A stretch of DNA of 64,000 bases from contig NZ_NESL01000006.1 in the NCBI RefSeq assembly GCF_003063435.1, positions 62,001-126,000 on the forward strand, given 5' to 3'. Made by a program: the position numbers and the translations under genes. The DNA comes from Limnohabitans sp. 2KL-1. Lineage in GTDB: Bacteria > Pseudomonadota > Gammaproteobacteria > Burkholderiales > Burkholderiaceae_C. The notes below the pieces were generated by a model that saw nothing but the letters and a program-made list of their open reading frames with translations, was not told where the DNA came from and did no database searches. Below, in pieces: positions 35,657 to 44,774 of the stretch; the stretch's first letter is position 1, and each line of letters opens with the position of its first letter.

Positions 35657-36505
35657 ATGAGCATTCAAACCGTAGGCATCATTGGCGCAGGCACCATGGG
35701 CAATGGCATCGCACAGGCGTGTGCGGTGTCAGGCATTCAGGTGGTGATGGTCGACATCTCGGACGCGGCCGTGGCCAAGGGCGTGGCCACCGTGACCAGC
35801 AGCCTGGACCGTTTGGTCAAGAAAGAAAAGATCAGCGAGGCCGACAAGGACGCTGCGCTGGCACGCATCAAAGGCAGCAGCAGTTACGACGACCTCAAGG
35901 GCGCTCAGCTGGTCATCGAAGCCGCCACTGAGAACCACGAACTCAAGGTCAAGATCCTCAAGCAGTTGGATGCCTTGCTGGCGCCCAACGTCATCATCGC
36001 GTCCAACACCTCGTCGATCTCGATCACCCAGTTGGCCGCTGCCACCCAGCGCGCTGACCGTTTCATCGGTATGCATTTTTTCAACCCTGTGCCCATGATG
36101 GCGCTGGTGGAGATCATCCGGGGCCTGCAGACCAGCGACGCCACGCACGATGCGGTGCACGACATGGCGCTGGCCTTGGGCAAAACCCCGATCACCGTCA
36201 AGAACGCACCGGGCTTTGTGGTCAACCGCATCTTGGTGCCCATGATCAACGAGGCTTTCTTTGTGTTGGGCGAAGGACTGGCCGAAGCCGAAGCCATTGA
36301 CGCGGGTATGAAGCTTGGTTGCAACCAGCCCATTGGCCCGCTGGCGCTGGCCGACATGATTGGTCTGGACGTGTGCTTGGCCGTGATGGAGGTCTACCTC
36401 AAGGAATTCGGCGACAGTAAATACCGCCCCAGCCCCTTGCTCAAAGAAATGGTGGCCGCAGGCCGTCTGGGCCGCAAGACCGGGCAGGGCGTTTACAAGT
36501 ACTGA
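35657..36505 (+). CDS. 3-hydroxyacyl-CoA (3-hydroxybutyryl-CoA) dehydrogenase
   Basis: NAD-dependent beta-oxidation-type dehydrogenase of the single-domain Hbd/PaaH group. The 282-residue protein starts with the Rossmann loop VGIIGAGTMGNGIAQACA, followed by VVMVDIS, ASNTSSISITQLA with the catalytic-site Ser/Asn, RFIGMHFFNPVPMMALVEII with the catalytic His, and KNAPGFVVNRILVPMINEA. AAGGA precedes the ATG. It may act on acetoacetyl-CoA for butyrate or PHB metabolism. Next to it is a crotonase-family gene, 231 bases on. Confidence 0.95.
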   Translation: MSIQTVGIIGAGTMGNGIAQACAVSGIQVVMVDISDAAVAKGVATVTSSLDRLVKKEKISEADKDAALARIKGSSSYDDLKGAQLVIEAATENHELKVKILKQLDALLAPNVIIASNTSSISITQLAAATQRADRFIGMHFFNPVPMMALVEIIRGLQTSDATHDAVHDMALALGKTPITVKNAPGFVVNRILVPMINEAFFVLGEGLAEAEAIDAGMKLGCNQPIGPLALADMIGLDVCLAVMEVYLKEFGDSKYRPSPLLKEMVAAGRLGRKTGQGVYKY

Positions 36506-36736
36506 ACGCCAGTTGGGATCGGGGCAAGCAAGGCGATGCCCTGTTTGGACTTCACGCCGTGATGAGCCGGCGAGCAATGCAGCGTGCCCGGAGCGCCAGC
36601 GGAGGGACGGCGAAGTCGGCTCGCCGCCGCCGGGCGCAACACCCGGCCAAACACCGCTCGCTGGGGTGCAGGCATTCGATGAAGGCTGTCACGTTCGTGA
36701 ACGCGACATCGCCATGTCGACCTCTACCATGAGGCC

Positions 36737-37543
36737 ATGAACACCACCCCCCACCCCGAAGGCCAGATCGACTGCAGCGTGCACGGTGCAGTCCTTCAGA
36801 TTGGCATCAACCGCCCCGCCAAGCGCAACGGCTTCACGCCCAAGATGTTCCGTGAGCTGGGTGAGGCCTACACCCGGCTCGACGACGACCCCGCATTGCG
36901 CGTGGGCGTGTTGTGTGCGGCGGGCGACCACTTCACTGCCGGGCTCGATTTGCCCACCATCGCGCCGCTGATGCAGCGTGGCGAAAAAGCTGTGCCCCTG
37001 GGCCTGGTCGACCCGCTGAACCTGGGCATGGAAGGCTACCGCCGCCGCACCAAACCCATGGTGGTGGCGGTGCAGGGCATCACCTACACGCTGGGCATCG
37101 AGCTGATGCTGGCGGCCGACATCGTGGTCGCGGCCGACGACTGCCGGTTTTCTCAGCTGGAAGTGCAGCGCGGCATCATGGCCACGGGCGGTGCCACGCT
37201 GCGCATGGCCGAGCGGGCGGGCATGGGCAATGCGCTTTTGCATTTGCTCACGGCCGATGTGTTTGACAGCGCCGAAGCCCTGCGCCTGAACTTTGTGCAA
37301 AAGGTGGTGCCTGCGGCGGGCTTGTTGGCCGAGGCCATGCGCATTGCCGACCTGATCGCCGCGCAAGCGCCGCTGGCGGTGGTGGCCACGCGGCAGAACG
37401 TGCTCAAGGGTGTGGAGCAAGGCCCGCTGGTGGCCATGCACGACTTTTTGCCTGTGCAGCAACGCTTGTCGCGCAGCGAAGATGCCGCCGAGGGCGTGCG
37501 TTCGTTCGTGGAGAAACGTGCCGCCCGCTTCACCGGCCAGTGA
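36737..37543 (+). CDS. Enoyl-CoA hydratase/isomerase family protein (crotonase)
   Basis: The 268-residue protein has the crotonase fold: RPAKRNGFTPKMFRELGEAY, AGDHFTAGLDLPTI forming the first oxyanion-hole loop, TYTLGIELMLAADIVVAADD for the second, and FSQLEVQRGIMATGGATLRM. The Glu of E144-type catalytic residues is not clearly in place in ITYTLGIELML, so hydratase activity is uncertain and it may be an isomerase or other crotonase. Ends with a 14-base tail-to-tail overlap with the potassium channel gene. The 231-base gap before it holds GC-rich palindromes but no gene. Confidence 0.85.
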   Translation: MNTTPHPEGQIDCSVHGAVLQIGINRPAKRNGFTPKMFRELGEAYTRLDDDPALRVGVLCAAGDHFTAGLDLPTIAPLMQRGEKAVPLGLVDPLNLGMEGYRRRTKPMVVAVQGITYTLGIELMLAADIVVAADDCRFSQLEVQRGIMATGGATLRMAERAGMGNALLHLLTADVFDSAEALRLNFVQKVVPAAGLLAEAMRIADLIAAQAPLAVVATRQNVLKGVEQGPLVAMHDFLPVQQRLSRSEDAAEGVRSFVEKRAARFTGQ

Positions 37544-37982
37544 GGTGCGACCCGCCCGATGGGTCGGCTGGGCGTGATGTTTCCCGTGCCTGAATCTCGC
37601 GCCGCAGATCGGCCACTTCCTGACGCAGGTGGCCGATTTCCTGCATCAGGTCTTTTTCGATTTGGCGCTCTTCGTCTTCGACTTCCTTTTCCACAAAAAT
37701 GGCCGACAGCGAGGCGGTGACCAGCGACAACACGGCCAGGCCCAGCAGCACCACGATCACTGCAAAGGCGCGCGAGGCCTGGGTGGACGGCACCACGTCA
37801 CCAAAGCCCACGGTGGCGGCGGTGGTGAAGGCCAGCCACAGACCGTCCGACAGGGTGACGATGCGTGGGTCAATCAGCCAGAAGCCCAGACCCCCCAGCC
37901 CCAAGATGGCCACGGCCAGCAGCAGGGAGTAGATCAGGCCCTGGCGGATCAGGCGATGGAGGCGGCGGTGTTGCTCAGGCAT
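37530..37982 (-). CDS. Two-helix potassium channel (Ion_trans_2 type)
   Basis: Small inner-membrane channel subunit: helix 1 (LIYSLLLAVAILGLGGLGFWL), pore loop TTAATVGFGDVVPS with selectivity filter TVGFGD, and helix 2 (FAVIVVLLGLAVLSLVTASL), followed by a charged coiled-coil-like tail (EKEVEDEERQIEKDLMQEI) that probably multimerises. The filter has Phe in place of the common Tyr. I use the ATG at 37982 (150 residues); ATGs at 38024 and 38126 are in frame and equally lacking a good ribosome-binding site. No TrkA/RCK domain is present. Convergent with the crotonase gene. Confidence 0.85.
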   Translation of the reverse strand: MPEQHRRLHRLIRQGLIYSLLLAVAILGLGGLGFWLIDPRIVTLSDGLWLAFTTAATVGFGDVVPSTQASRAFAVIVVLLGLAVLSLVTASLSAIFVEKEVEDEERQIEKDLMQEIGHLRQEVADLRREIQARETSRPADPSGGSHLTGR

Positions 37983-38138
37983 GCGCTGGATTTTCGCCCA
38001 TCGGGCGCGATGGGTTGGGAACATCACGGATGTTTGGACGCCTTGATGCGCGTCAAGGCGTGGGGGCGGCTGTGGGTGCAAGATTCGCTTCAGGCCCATC
38101 GAAGATGATGGGGCACGATTCCCCATTCAGGAGACCCC

Positions 38139-38906
38139 ATGAGGTTGGCCCTCTTGTCAGACCTGCACGCCAACTGGCAAGCGCTGTCTGCCTGTTTGTC
38201 TCACGCCCAGGCGCAAGGCGTGGACGGACACGCCTTTTTGGGTGACTTGGTCGGTTATGGTGCCGATCCCGGCCAAGTGCTGGATCAGGTCATGGCCCTG
38301 CACGCGCAAGGCGCGCAGGTGCTGCAAGGCAATCACGATGCGATGGCGGTTTCGCCGCCGCCGGGCGAAGCTTCGTTGGGTGCGAGCACGAGCGGCTGGA
38401 CGCATGGCCAGCTGAACCGTGCGCAGCGCGATTATTTGGCGCAGCTGCCGCTGACCGCCACGGTGGAACATGTGCTGCTGGTGCACGCCAGCGCCGACAA
38501 GCCCGAGGCCTGGCGCTATGTGGATGGCGAACGTGCCGCCATGGCCTGTCTGGATGCTGCCAGGGGCGGCGGTGTGGTCGATGGTGTTCCGCCAAACCAT
38601 GTGATGGTGGGGCATGTTCACCATCAGACCCTGTATTACCAAGGTGCCGGACGCGGCCTGATGCCTTTCAGACCCACGCCCGGCGTGGGCGTGCCGGTGC
38701 CGCGCCTTCGTGCCTGCGTGGCCACGGTGGGCTCGGTCGGGCAGCCGCGCGATGGCGACCCCCGGGCCATGTATGCCATCTACGACATGCGCGCAGGGCG
38801 GTTGATTTTTCACCGCGTGCCCTATGACCATGCCGCCGCCGCGCAGGCCATTCGGCAGGCCGGTTTGCCCGAGTACTTTGCCCATCGCCTGGAGACTGGA
38901 CGTTGA
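38139..38906 (+). CDS. Metallophosphoesterase, calcineurin-like
   Basis: The 255-residue protein has the metal-ligand motifs in order: SDLHANWQAL (Asp8, His10), LGDLVGYG, QGNHDAM, a later VHASADKPEAW, and GHVHHQTLYY. These make a complete dinuclear metal site of the YfcE/bacterial PP-like group. Substrate could be a phosphoprotein or a small phosphoester. Its stop overlaps the TTG start of the protein kinase gene (TTGA), so phosphatase and kinase are translated together, which supports a role in reversing that kinase (inference). Confidence 0.88.
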   Translation: MRLALLSDLHANWQALSACLSHAQAQGVDGHAFLGDLVGYGADPGQVLDQVMALHAQGAQVLQGNHDAMAVSPPPGEASLGASTSGWTHGQLNRAQRDYLAQLPLTATVEHVLLVHASADKPEAWRYVDGERAAMACLDAARGGGVVDGVPPNHVMVGHVHHQTLYYQGAGRGLMPFRPTPGVGVPVPRLRACVATVGSVGQPRDGDPRAMYAIYDMRAGRLIFHRVPYDHAAAAQAIRQAGLPEYFAHRLETGR

Positions 38907-40342
38907 AACTGCTGCAACCTGGTGAAGTCATCGACGGCTTCGAGATCGACGAGTGTGTGCACGCCGGTGGCATGGCGCACATTTACACCGTGCGTTACGC
39001 GCCTTCGGCAGATGGCACGCGCCGTGCGTCCGAGTTCCCCATGGCCATGAAGATTCCGCGCATGACGGCGGGGGACGGGGCCGAAAACATCATCGGCTTC
39101 GAGATCGAGCACCAGATCATGCCCACGCTCACGGGTCCGCACGTGCCGCGCTTTGTCGCGGCGGGGGATCTGTCGCGCATCCCGTATTTGGTGATGGAAT
39201 ATGTGCAGGGGCAAACCTTGCAGCACTGGCTGGAGCGGGGTGCGCCCCTCATGCCCGACGAGATCGCCCGTTTGGGCGCGGCCATGGCCAAGGCCGCGCA
39301 CAGCCTGCACCGCCAGAACGTGTGCCACCTCGACCTCAAGCCTGCGAATGTGCTCATCCGCCCCGATGGCTCGGCACTTTTGCTGGACTTCGGTTTGTCG
39401 TGCCATGCGCACTACCCGGACTTGCTGGCTGAAGAATTGCGCAAGGCGGTGGGCTCGCCGATCTGGATCGCGCCCGAGCAGGTGGTGGGTGTGCGCGGCG
39501 ATCCGCGCAGCGATGTGTTTGCCATCGGCGTGATGCTCTACCAGCTGGCCACGGGCGAAGCGCCGTTTGGCGAGCCCGCCACCGCAGGCGGCATGCGCCA
39601 GCGTTTGTGGATGGACCCGGTGCCGCCGCGCCAGCGCCGACCCGATTTGCCCGAATGGTTGCAGGAAGTGATTTTGCGTTGCCTGGCCCCAGTGGCGGCC
39701 GAGCGCTACCCCTCGGCCGCGCACTTGTCCTTTGACCTGACGCACACCGACGACATCCGCATCACCGAGCGTGGACGCCAGACCCGGGGCACGGGTTTTT
39801 GGGTGCACTTCAAACGCTGGCTGCGCGCCGCCGGCATGCAGTACCAGCCCAGTCCCTTGCCTTCACAACAGATCGAGCAGGTGCCCATCGTGATGGTGGC
39901 CGTGCCTTATAAAGATGTGAGCGATGCCACGCTGTATTCCTTGCGCGAAGCGGTGTCGCGCTCGCTGGGCATCCGACCCGGGGCGCGGCTGGCCTGCGTG
40001 ACCGTGATGGGCTCGGGCGACACCAGCACGACCGAGTCAGACAAAAGCGAAACCAGCGTGCACCGCTGGCACCTCACGCGCTTGCAGCAGTGGGCGCAGC
40101 CGCTGGACCTGAACGGGCATCAGACCTCGTTCCATGTGCTGGAGTCGGGCGATGTGGCCGATGCGCTGGTCAAGTACGCCGAAGGCAACCAGGTCAGCAT
40201 GGTCATCCTGGGTGCGGCCACACATGGCCTGCAAATGCAGCGCTGGGTGGCCACTGTGCCGATCAAGGTGGCCATGGCGGCACCGTGCACGGTGATTCTG
40301 GTCAAGCCCGCTTTGCCATTCGAGCAACTGGTCAGCGCCTGA
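38903..40342 (+). CDS. Ser/Thr protein kinase fused to a universal stress protein domain
   Basis: A 479-residue soluble fusion. Kinase domain about residues 10-290: a loop HAGGMAHIY in the glycine-rich loop position, MAMKIPR with Lys50, helix-C Glu near 67-69, HLDLKPANVL with catalytic Asp144, LDFGLS with Asp162, and APEQ. It has no membrane segment. The C-terminal part (about 308-475) is UspA-like, ending in MVILGAATHGLQMQRWVATV and VKPALP, and lacks a clear glycine-rich ATP loop, so it may not bind ATP. Start is TTG at 38903, overlapping the phosphoesterase stop, with GGAG upstream. Srk-type kinase gene follows 28 bases on. Confidence 0.9.
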   Translation: MKLLQPGEVIDGFEIDECVHAGGMAHIYTVRYAPSADGTRRASEFPMAMKIPRMTAGDGAENIIGFEIEHQIMPTLTGPHVPRFVAAGDLSRIPYLVMEYVQGQTLQHWLERGAPLMPDEIARLGAAMAKAAHSLHRQNVCHLDLKPANVLIRPDGSALLLDFGLSCHAHYPDLLAEELRKAVGSPIWIAPEQVVGVRGDPRSDVFAIGVMLYQLATGEAPFGEPATAGGMRQRLWMDPVPPRQRRPDLPEWLQEVILRCLAPVAAERYPSAAHLSFDLTHTDDIRITERGRQTRGTGFWVHFKRWLRAAGMQYQPSPLPSQQIEQVPIVMVAVPYKDVSDATLYSLREAVSRSLGIRPGARLACVTVMGSGDTSTTESDKSETSVHRWHLTRLQQWAQPLDLNGHQTSFHVLESGDVADALVKYAEGNQVSMVILGAATHGLQMQRWVATVPIKVAMAAPCTVILVKPALPFEQLVSA

Positions 40343-40370
40343 GCCCTTTGGGCTGCGCCACAATCGGTGC

Positions 40371-41390
40371 ATGACCGAATCCAACGCCTTGCATCCTTAC
40401 GCTGAACTCACCCCGGACCGGGTGATGGACGCCCTGACCGATCTGGGCCTGTGGCCCGATGGCCGTTTGCTGGCGCTCAGCTCTTACGAAAACCGGGTCT
40501 ACCGTGCGCACCTGGACGAGCCGGTGCAGGGCAGCACGGCGGTGGTGCTCAAGTTTTACCGGCCGGGGCGCTGGAGCCGCGTACAAATTCAGGAAGAACA
40601 CGACTTTGCAGCCGAGTTGTTGGTGGCCGAAGTGCCTGTGGTGGCGCCGATGGTGCTGAACGGCAAGACCCTGCACCAGAGCGCCGGGTTTGATTTTTCG
40701 GTCAGCCCCTTGCGCGGCGGCCGCACGCCCGAACTGGATGACTTTGACGTGCTCGAATGGATCGGCCGATTTCTGGCCCGCATCCACACCGTGGGCGCGG
40801 CCCAACCGTTTGCGCACCGCCCCACGTTGGATGTGCAGAGTTTTGCGCTGGAGCCGGCCGAGTGGCTGCAAAAGCATCAGATGATTCCGCTGGAAGTTGA
40901 GCGCGAATGGCGTGAGGCTTTTGCCGCAGCGCTGGCCCTGGTGCAGGACGCTTTTGCCCAGGGGGCGACTGACCGGCAACTGATTCGCCTGCACGGCGAC
41001 TGCCATCCCGGCAACATTTTGTGGACGCCTGCCGAATTGCCCGGTGGCGGGCCGCACTTTGTGGACCTGGACGACGCCCGCATGGGCCCGGCGGTGCAGG
41101 ATTTGTGGATGCTGCTGTCGGGCGATCGTGCTCAGCGCACGCAGCAGCTGTCGGCCTTGCTGGATGGCTATGAGCAGGTGCGCGATTTTGACCGCGCCGA
41201 GCTGAAGCTGATCGAGCCGCTGCGCACGCTGCGCTTGATCCACTACAGCGCCTGGCTGGCCCGGCGTTGGGAAGACCCGATATTTCCGGTCAACTTTCCT
41301 TGGTTTGGCACACCCGACTATTGGCGTGGCCAGGTGCTCATGCTGCAAGAGCAAATCGAGCAGATGCAGGAAGCGCCGTTGGTGGTGTGA
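40371..41390 (+). CDS. srkA: Stress response kinase A, SrkA (YihE/RdoA)-like
   Basis: Aminoglycoside-phosphotransferase-fold kinase that in E. coli helps cells survive stress, possibly by countering toxin-driven death. The 339-residue protein opens LTPDRVMDALTDLGLWPDGRLL and has SSYENRVYRAHLD, the ATP lysine in VVLKFYRPGRWS, catalytic LHGDCHPGNILW and the metal-ligand FVDLDDARMGPAVQDLWML. These are all the SrkA hallmarks. It follows the kinase-USP gene after 28 bases, giving a phosphoesterase, kinase, kinase run. Stop codons of this gene and glucokinase are only two bases apart, convergent. Confidence 0.93.
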   Translation: MTESNALHPYAELTPDRVMDALTDLGLWPDGRLLALSSYENRVYRAHLDEPVQGSTAVVLKFYRPGRWSRVQIQEEHDFAAELLVAEVPVVAPMVLNGKTLHQSAGFDFSVSPLRGGRTPELDDFDVLEWIGRFLARIHTVGAAQPFAHRPTLDVQSFALEPAEWLQKHQMIPLEVEREWREAFAAALALVQDAFAQGATDRQLIRLHGDCHPGNILWTPAELPGGGPHFVDLDDARMGPAVQDLWMLLSGDRAQRTQQLSALLDGYEQVRDFDRAELKLIEPLRTLRLIHYSAWLARRWEDPIFPVNFPWFGTPDYWRGQVLMLQEQIEQMQEAPLVV

Positions 41391-41392
41391 GT

Positions 41393-42376
41393 TCAGCGCC
41401 GCGCAGGCTGCACGCCCAGCGCCATGGCGCAACCGATCAGCGCGGGTTGTTCGGCACGGATGACGTAGGTCGGGATGCGCAACATGTAGTTTTCAAAGCG
41501 GCCCTTGGCCTCAAACGCGGCCCTGAAACCCGACTGCGCAAAGTAGTTGCCCAAGCGCCCGATCACGCCGCCGCCAATGTAAATGCCGCCGCGTGCGCCC
41601 AGTGTCACGGCCAAGTTGGCCGCTGCGTTGCCCAGCAGGCGGCACATGCGGTCCAGTGCTTCTTCGCAGGCCACATCGCTGGTGGCCAGAGCGCGTTCGG
41701 TCACTTGCGCTGCCACCAAGGCTTCGGCCTTGGTGCCGTTCAGCTCACAAATGGCGCGGTACAAATTTTCCAGGCCCATGCCCGAGACCACGCGCTCGAC
41801 AGAAACATGGGGGTGGGTGCGCCACAAAATGCGCAGGATGTCGGCTTCGCGCTCGCAGGTGGGCGACATGCTCACATGCCCACCTTCACCCGCAATGGGC
41901 ACCCAGTCGCCCCGTCGCGAACGCACCAGCGACGATACGCCCAAGCCTGTGCCCGGACCGATCAGCCCCTTGGGCGCATCGGGCACGGGCTCGCCCGAGC
42001 CGATTTGTTGCAGGTCGCTGCCACCCAAGGCCGGTGCTGCCATGGCCATGGCCTCCCAGTCGTTCAGCATCAAGAGGCTGTCCAGCTGCAGCGCCTGTCG
42101 CGTGGCCTCAATGGAAAACTGCCAGTGGTTGTTCGTCATCTTCAGCACATCGCCGTCGATGGGGTTGGCAATGGCGATGCAGGCTTGTCGCACCCCGGTT
42201 TGGCCCACTTGCTGCAGATAGGTCTGCGCGGCTGCGGCCAGATCAGGAAACTGCCCGGTGGGCAAAGTCACTTCGTGTGTGATGGGCGAGCTGTCGCCGT
42301 GCACCAGGGCAAAGCGGGCATTGGTGCCGCCGATGTCGCCCAGCAGGCAAGGGGTTTGAGCGTGGTGTGCGTTCAT
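41393..42376 (-). CDS. glk: Glucokinase
   Basis: Phosphorylates glucose with ATP. The 327-residue protein has LLGDIGGTNARFALV, the phosphate-1 loop, then LTMLNDWEA-like MLNDWEAMAM with the catalytic Asp, GPGTGLGVS, and GEGGHVSM. The frame runs back to 42556, but that overlaps the histidine kinase gene, so I start at ATG 42376 (MNAHHAQT). Only ten bases separate it from the sensor kinase stop, placing glk last in a regulator-sensor-glk operon, divergent from the sugar transporter. Confidence 0.93.
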   Translation of the reverse strand: MNAHHAQTPCLLGDIGGTNARFALVHGDSSPITHEVTLPTGQFPDLAAAAQTYLQQVGQTGVRQACIAIANPIDGDVLKMTNNHWQFSIEATRQALQLDSLLMLNDWEAMAMAAPALGGSDLQQIGSGEPVPDAPKGLIGPGTGLGVSSLVRSRRGDWVPIAGEGGHVSMSPTCEREADILRILWRTHPHVSVERVVSGMGLENLYRAICELNGTKAEALVAAQVTERALATSDVACEEALDRMCRLLGNAAANLAVTLGARGGIYIGGGVIGRLGNYFAQSGFRAAFEAKGRFENYMLRIPTYVIRAEQPALIGCAMALGVQPARR

Positions 42377-42386
42377 GGGGAAGGGT

Positions 42387-43901
42387 TCAAGTTGCAGGTG
42401 TTGGTGACAGGGGTAAGCGGATCGACACGCACAGGCCATGGGGCAGCACTTCATCCAGCTGGACCTTGCCATGGTGGCGCTCCACGATTTCCTTGACGAT
42501 GGCCAGGCCCAGGCCGCAGCCTTGCCCGATATCGCTGGCACGCACAAAACGCTCAAACACCCGTTCGCGATCGGCGGGTGCCAGGCCCGGCCCGGTGTCG
42601 GAGACTTGCAGCAGGGCGTGTGGCGTGGTGCTGGTGTGGTCGGCCGTCACGCGCACCGTCACCTGACTGCCTGCGCCCGCATAGTGCAGCGCGTTGTCGA
42701 TCAGGTTGGTCAGGGCTTCGCGGATCAGCAGTTCGTTGGCCACCACCCACACGGGGGTGCAGGCCGCTTCGTCCATGCCCAGGTCGATTTGCACGCGCAG
42801 GGCGCGGGGCACCCATTCGGCGGTCAGGGTCTGGGCCATGCGGTGCAGGTCAAAGCGGCGGCGGTCGTGGGCCATCACCGATTCGGGCTCGGCCCGGGCC
42901 AGTGTCAGCAGCTGGTTGACCAGGTGGGCGCTGCGGGTGGCGCTGTCGTGCACGCGCTGCAGCCGGGCGCGCAGCTCGGGGTCGGTGGTCGATTGCAGGG
43001 CGATTTCGGTCTGGCTTTTGAGACCCGCCAGCGGCGTGCGCAGCTGGTGCGCGGCGTCGCCAATGAAGCGTTTTTGGGTGCTCACATTGCTTTGCACCGC
43101 CGCCAGCAAGGTGTTGAGCGCGGTGGCCAGTGACCAGAGCTCTCGCGGGGCCGAGGCCAGTTGCAAGGGGGCCAGATCGGTCGGTGCCCGCCCTTCGACC
43201 TGCTGGCGCAGGCGGCCCAGCGGGGCCAGCCCGGCGCGGATGCCCAGCCACACGATCAGCGTCATCAGCAGCACCAGACTCGACATGGGCAGCAGCATGT
43301 CCACCAAAATGCGCCGGGCCAGTTCCTCGCGGTTGGCGCTGCTGCGCGCCACCTGCACCAGCATGGTCTGGGGGGCGTTGGCCTCGTCGCCAAAGCGCAG
43401 GTACAGCGCCACCAAGCGCAGTGGCTGGCCGGGCGGTGTGTGCAGCGCGGCTCGGCCATTCACGGGCATGGTGCCGTCGTAAAAATAAGGCGTGTTCAGT
43501 TCGGGCTCGACCGGTTCGGCCTCCTGCGTGGGCAAGACCGGGGCGGGCAGAGACTGGTTGCCCAGAATGAATTGCCCGGGCGGCGAGCTGACCATGTAAA
43601 GCAGCTTGTCGGCCGGATCGGCTTCGAGCACGTCTTGCGCGGCACGCGGAAAGTCGATCAGCAGCCCATTGCCAATGGGCTTGAGTTGGCGCGCCAGCGC
43701 TCGGCTGGCTTGCAGCAGGCTCGCGTCCACCGCCTGGTTGGCATAGCCCGCTGCAAATTTGTAGGCTGCCACGCCCCCGGCCATCCACAGCACCATTTGC
43801 GGCAGCAGCACCCAAATCAACAGTTGCCGGGCGAGTGACACGCCCGCCTGACCGGGTGGGGTGGCTTGTTCGGGGGCAGGCGGGAGGGTGCTCGGGCTCA
43901 T
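42387..43901 (-). CDS. Sensor histidine kinase, TctE-like
   Basis: Inner-membrane sensor of a two-component system. The 504-residue protein has helices at about 25-50 and 205-222, enclosing a periplasmic domain of about 150 residues. The HAMP-like linker and HisKA follow, with phospho-acceptor His285 in GDAAHQLRTPLAGLKSQTE, then N box LTNLIDNALHYAG, G1 VSDTGPGLAP and G2 GCGLGLAIVKEI. The TctE-type H-box suggests carboxylate-sensing relatives, but genomic context points to sugar. Preceded by its response regulator (ten-base gap) and followed by glk. Confidence 0.93.
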   Translation of the reverse strand: MSPSTLPPAPEQATPPGQAGVSLARQLLIWVLLPQMVLWMAGGVAAYKFAAGYANQAVDASLLQASRALARQLKPIGNGLLIDFPRAAQDVLEADPADKLLYMVSSPPGQFILGNQSLPAPVLPTQEAEPVEPELNTPYFYDGTMPVNGRAALHTPPGQPLRLVALYLRFGDEANAPQTMLVQVARSSANREELARRILVDMLLPMSSLVLLMTLIVWLGIRAGLAPLGRLRQQVEGRAPTDLAPLQLASAPRELWSLATALNTLLAAVQSNVSTQKRFIGDAAHQLRTPLAGLKSQTEIALQSTTDPELRARLQRVHDSATRSAHLVNQLLTLARAEPESVMAHDRRRFDLHRMAQTLTAEWVPRALRVQIDLGMDEAACTPVWVVANELLIREALTNLIDNALHYAGAGSQVTVRVTADHTSTTPHALLQVSDTGPGLAPADRERVFERFVRASDIGQGCGLGLAIVKEIVERHHGKVQLDEVLPHGLCVSIRLPLSPTPAT

Positions 43902-43911
43902 GGGGTGGGGC

Positions 43912-44580
43912 TCAAGCCTCGGCTTCCATCAGATAGCCCAAACCGCGCACGGTGCGGATCACCAGACCCGCGCCTTCAAGTTTGCGGCGCAGGCGGTGGA
44001 TGTAGACCTCGATCGAATTGCCGCCGCCGGTTTCGCCGCCCTCGTCGCTCCAAGCCTGGTTGATCTGCTCTTTGGTGACCACCTTGTCGCGCTGGCTGAC
44101 CAGCAGTTCCAGCAGCGTCCATTCGCGGCCGCTCAGCTCCAGTGGCTCGCCGCCCACCACGGCCCGGTGCGATGGGGCGTCCAGCGACAGCTTGCCAAAC
44201 AAGGCCGAAGCGCTGGCCGGCTGGCTGCGCCGCAGCAAGGCTTGCAGGCGGGCCAGCAGCTCAGGAAAGTCAAAGGGCTTGGTCACGTAATCGTCGGCCC
44301 CGGCCTGCAGCCCAGCCACCCGGTCGTCTAGCGCATCGCGTGCGCTCAGCAGCACCACGGGCAAGGCGGGGTGGGTTTGGCGCACATGCTGGAGCACGGC
44401 CAGGCCATCCATCATCGGCAGGCCGATGTCGAGCACAGCGATGTCAAAGCTGTGCTTGTGCAGCAAATAGTCGGCCACCGCCCCGTTGGGCGCGTGTTCC
44501 ACCTCAAAACCGGCCCCACCCAGTTGGGTGGTCAAGGCGTCGGCCAGCATCGCATCGTCTTCGGCAAGCAGCAATTTCAT
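43912..44580 (-). CDS. OmpR/TctD-type response regulator
   Basis: The 222-residue protein has a receiver domain (acidic pair EDD at 7-9, phospho-acceptor Asp51 in AVLDIGLPMMDG, Thr/Ser in LLSARDA, Lys in VTKPFDF) and an OmpR-type winged helix domain (LSGREWTLLELLVSQRDKVV, IEVYIHRLRRKLE, IRTVRGLGYLM). Normal size. First gene of the regulator-sensor-glk operon and head-to-head with the sugar-binding protein gene; the 194-base gap between them is the likely target and includes a TTAAT cluster. Confidence 0.94.
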   Translation of the reverse strand: MKLLLAEDDAMLADALTTQLGGAGFEVEHAPNGAVADYLLHKHSFDIAVLDIGLPMMDGLAVLQHVRQTHPALPVVLLSARDALDDRVAGLQAGADDYVTKPFDFPELLARLQALLRRSQPASASALFGKLSLDAPSHRAVVGGEPLELSGREWTLLELLVSQRDKVVTKEQINQAWSDEGGETGGGNSIEVYIHRLRRKLEGAGLVIRTVRGLGYLMEAEA

Positions 44581-44653
44581 GCCCGAAGCTTAATGGATTG
44601 TTGCGACTGTGGCCTTTAAATCGTCAAATTCGGGGTCAGGGTTTAACCTGATG

Positions 44654-44679
44654 TTAATTTATTAATAGAATATTAATAT
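44654..44679. promoter_or_regulatory. TTAAT cluster, candidate response-regulator site or AT-rich promoter
   Basis: TTAAT occurs at 44654-44658, 44662-44666 and 44673-44677 in an AT-rich stretch ending ATATTAATAT. The last two lie 11 bases apart, close to one helical turn, as direct repeats bound by OmpR-type regulators often are. It lies between the response regulator start and the gtsA start. The pattern could also simply be promoter -10 DNA. Confidence 0.4.
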
Positions 44680-44774
44680 CTGGTCCGTCGAGGTTGATGT
44701 GGGCCCACCTGCATGCAGTTCTGCCGCCTCGCACATCCACTCAGGCCCTTTGAGGCCATAACCGGGAGACTCTC

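Noticed and set aside
36506..36736. Possible small gene between the 3-hydroxyacyl-CoA dehydrogenase and crotonase genes
   Set aside because: No frame with start, ribosome-binding site and coding character; the stretch is GC-rich with small palindromes only.
38024..38126. Longer starts for the potassium channel
   Set aside because: The extra N-terminal residues are proline- and arginine-rich with no channel features, and no ribosome-binding site supports either ATG.
44629..44640. CGGGGTCAGG as a second copy of the GGGGTCAGATCCCC motif
   Set aside because: Only the left half matches and no inverted arm follows.
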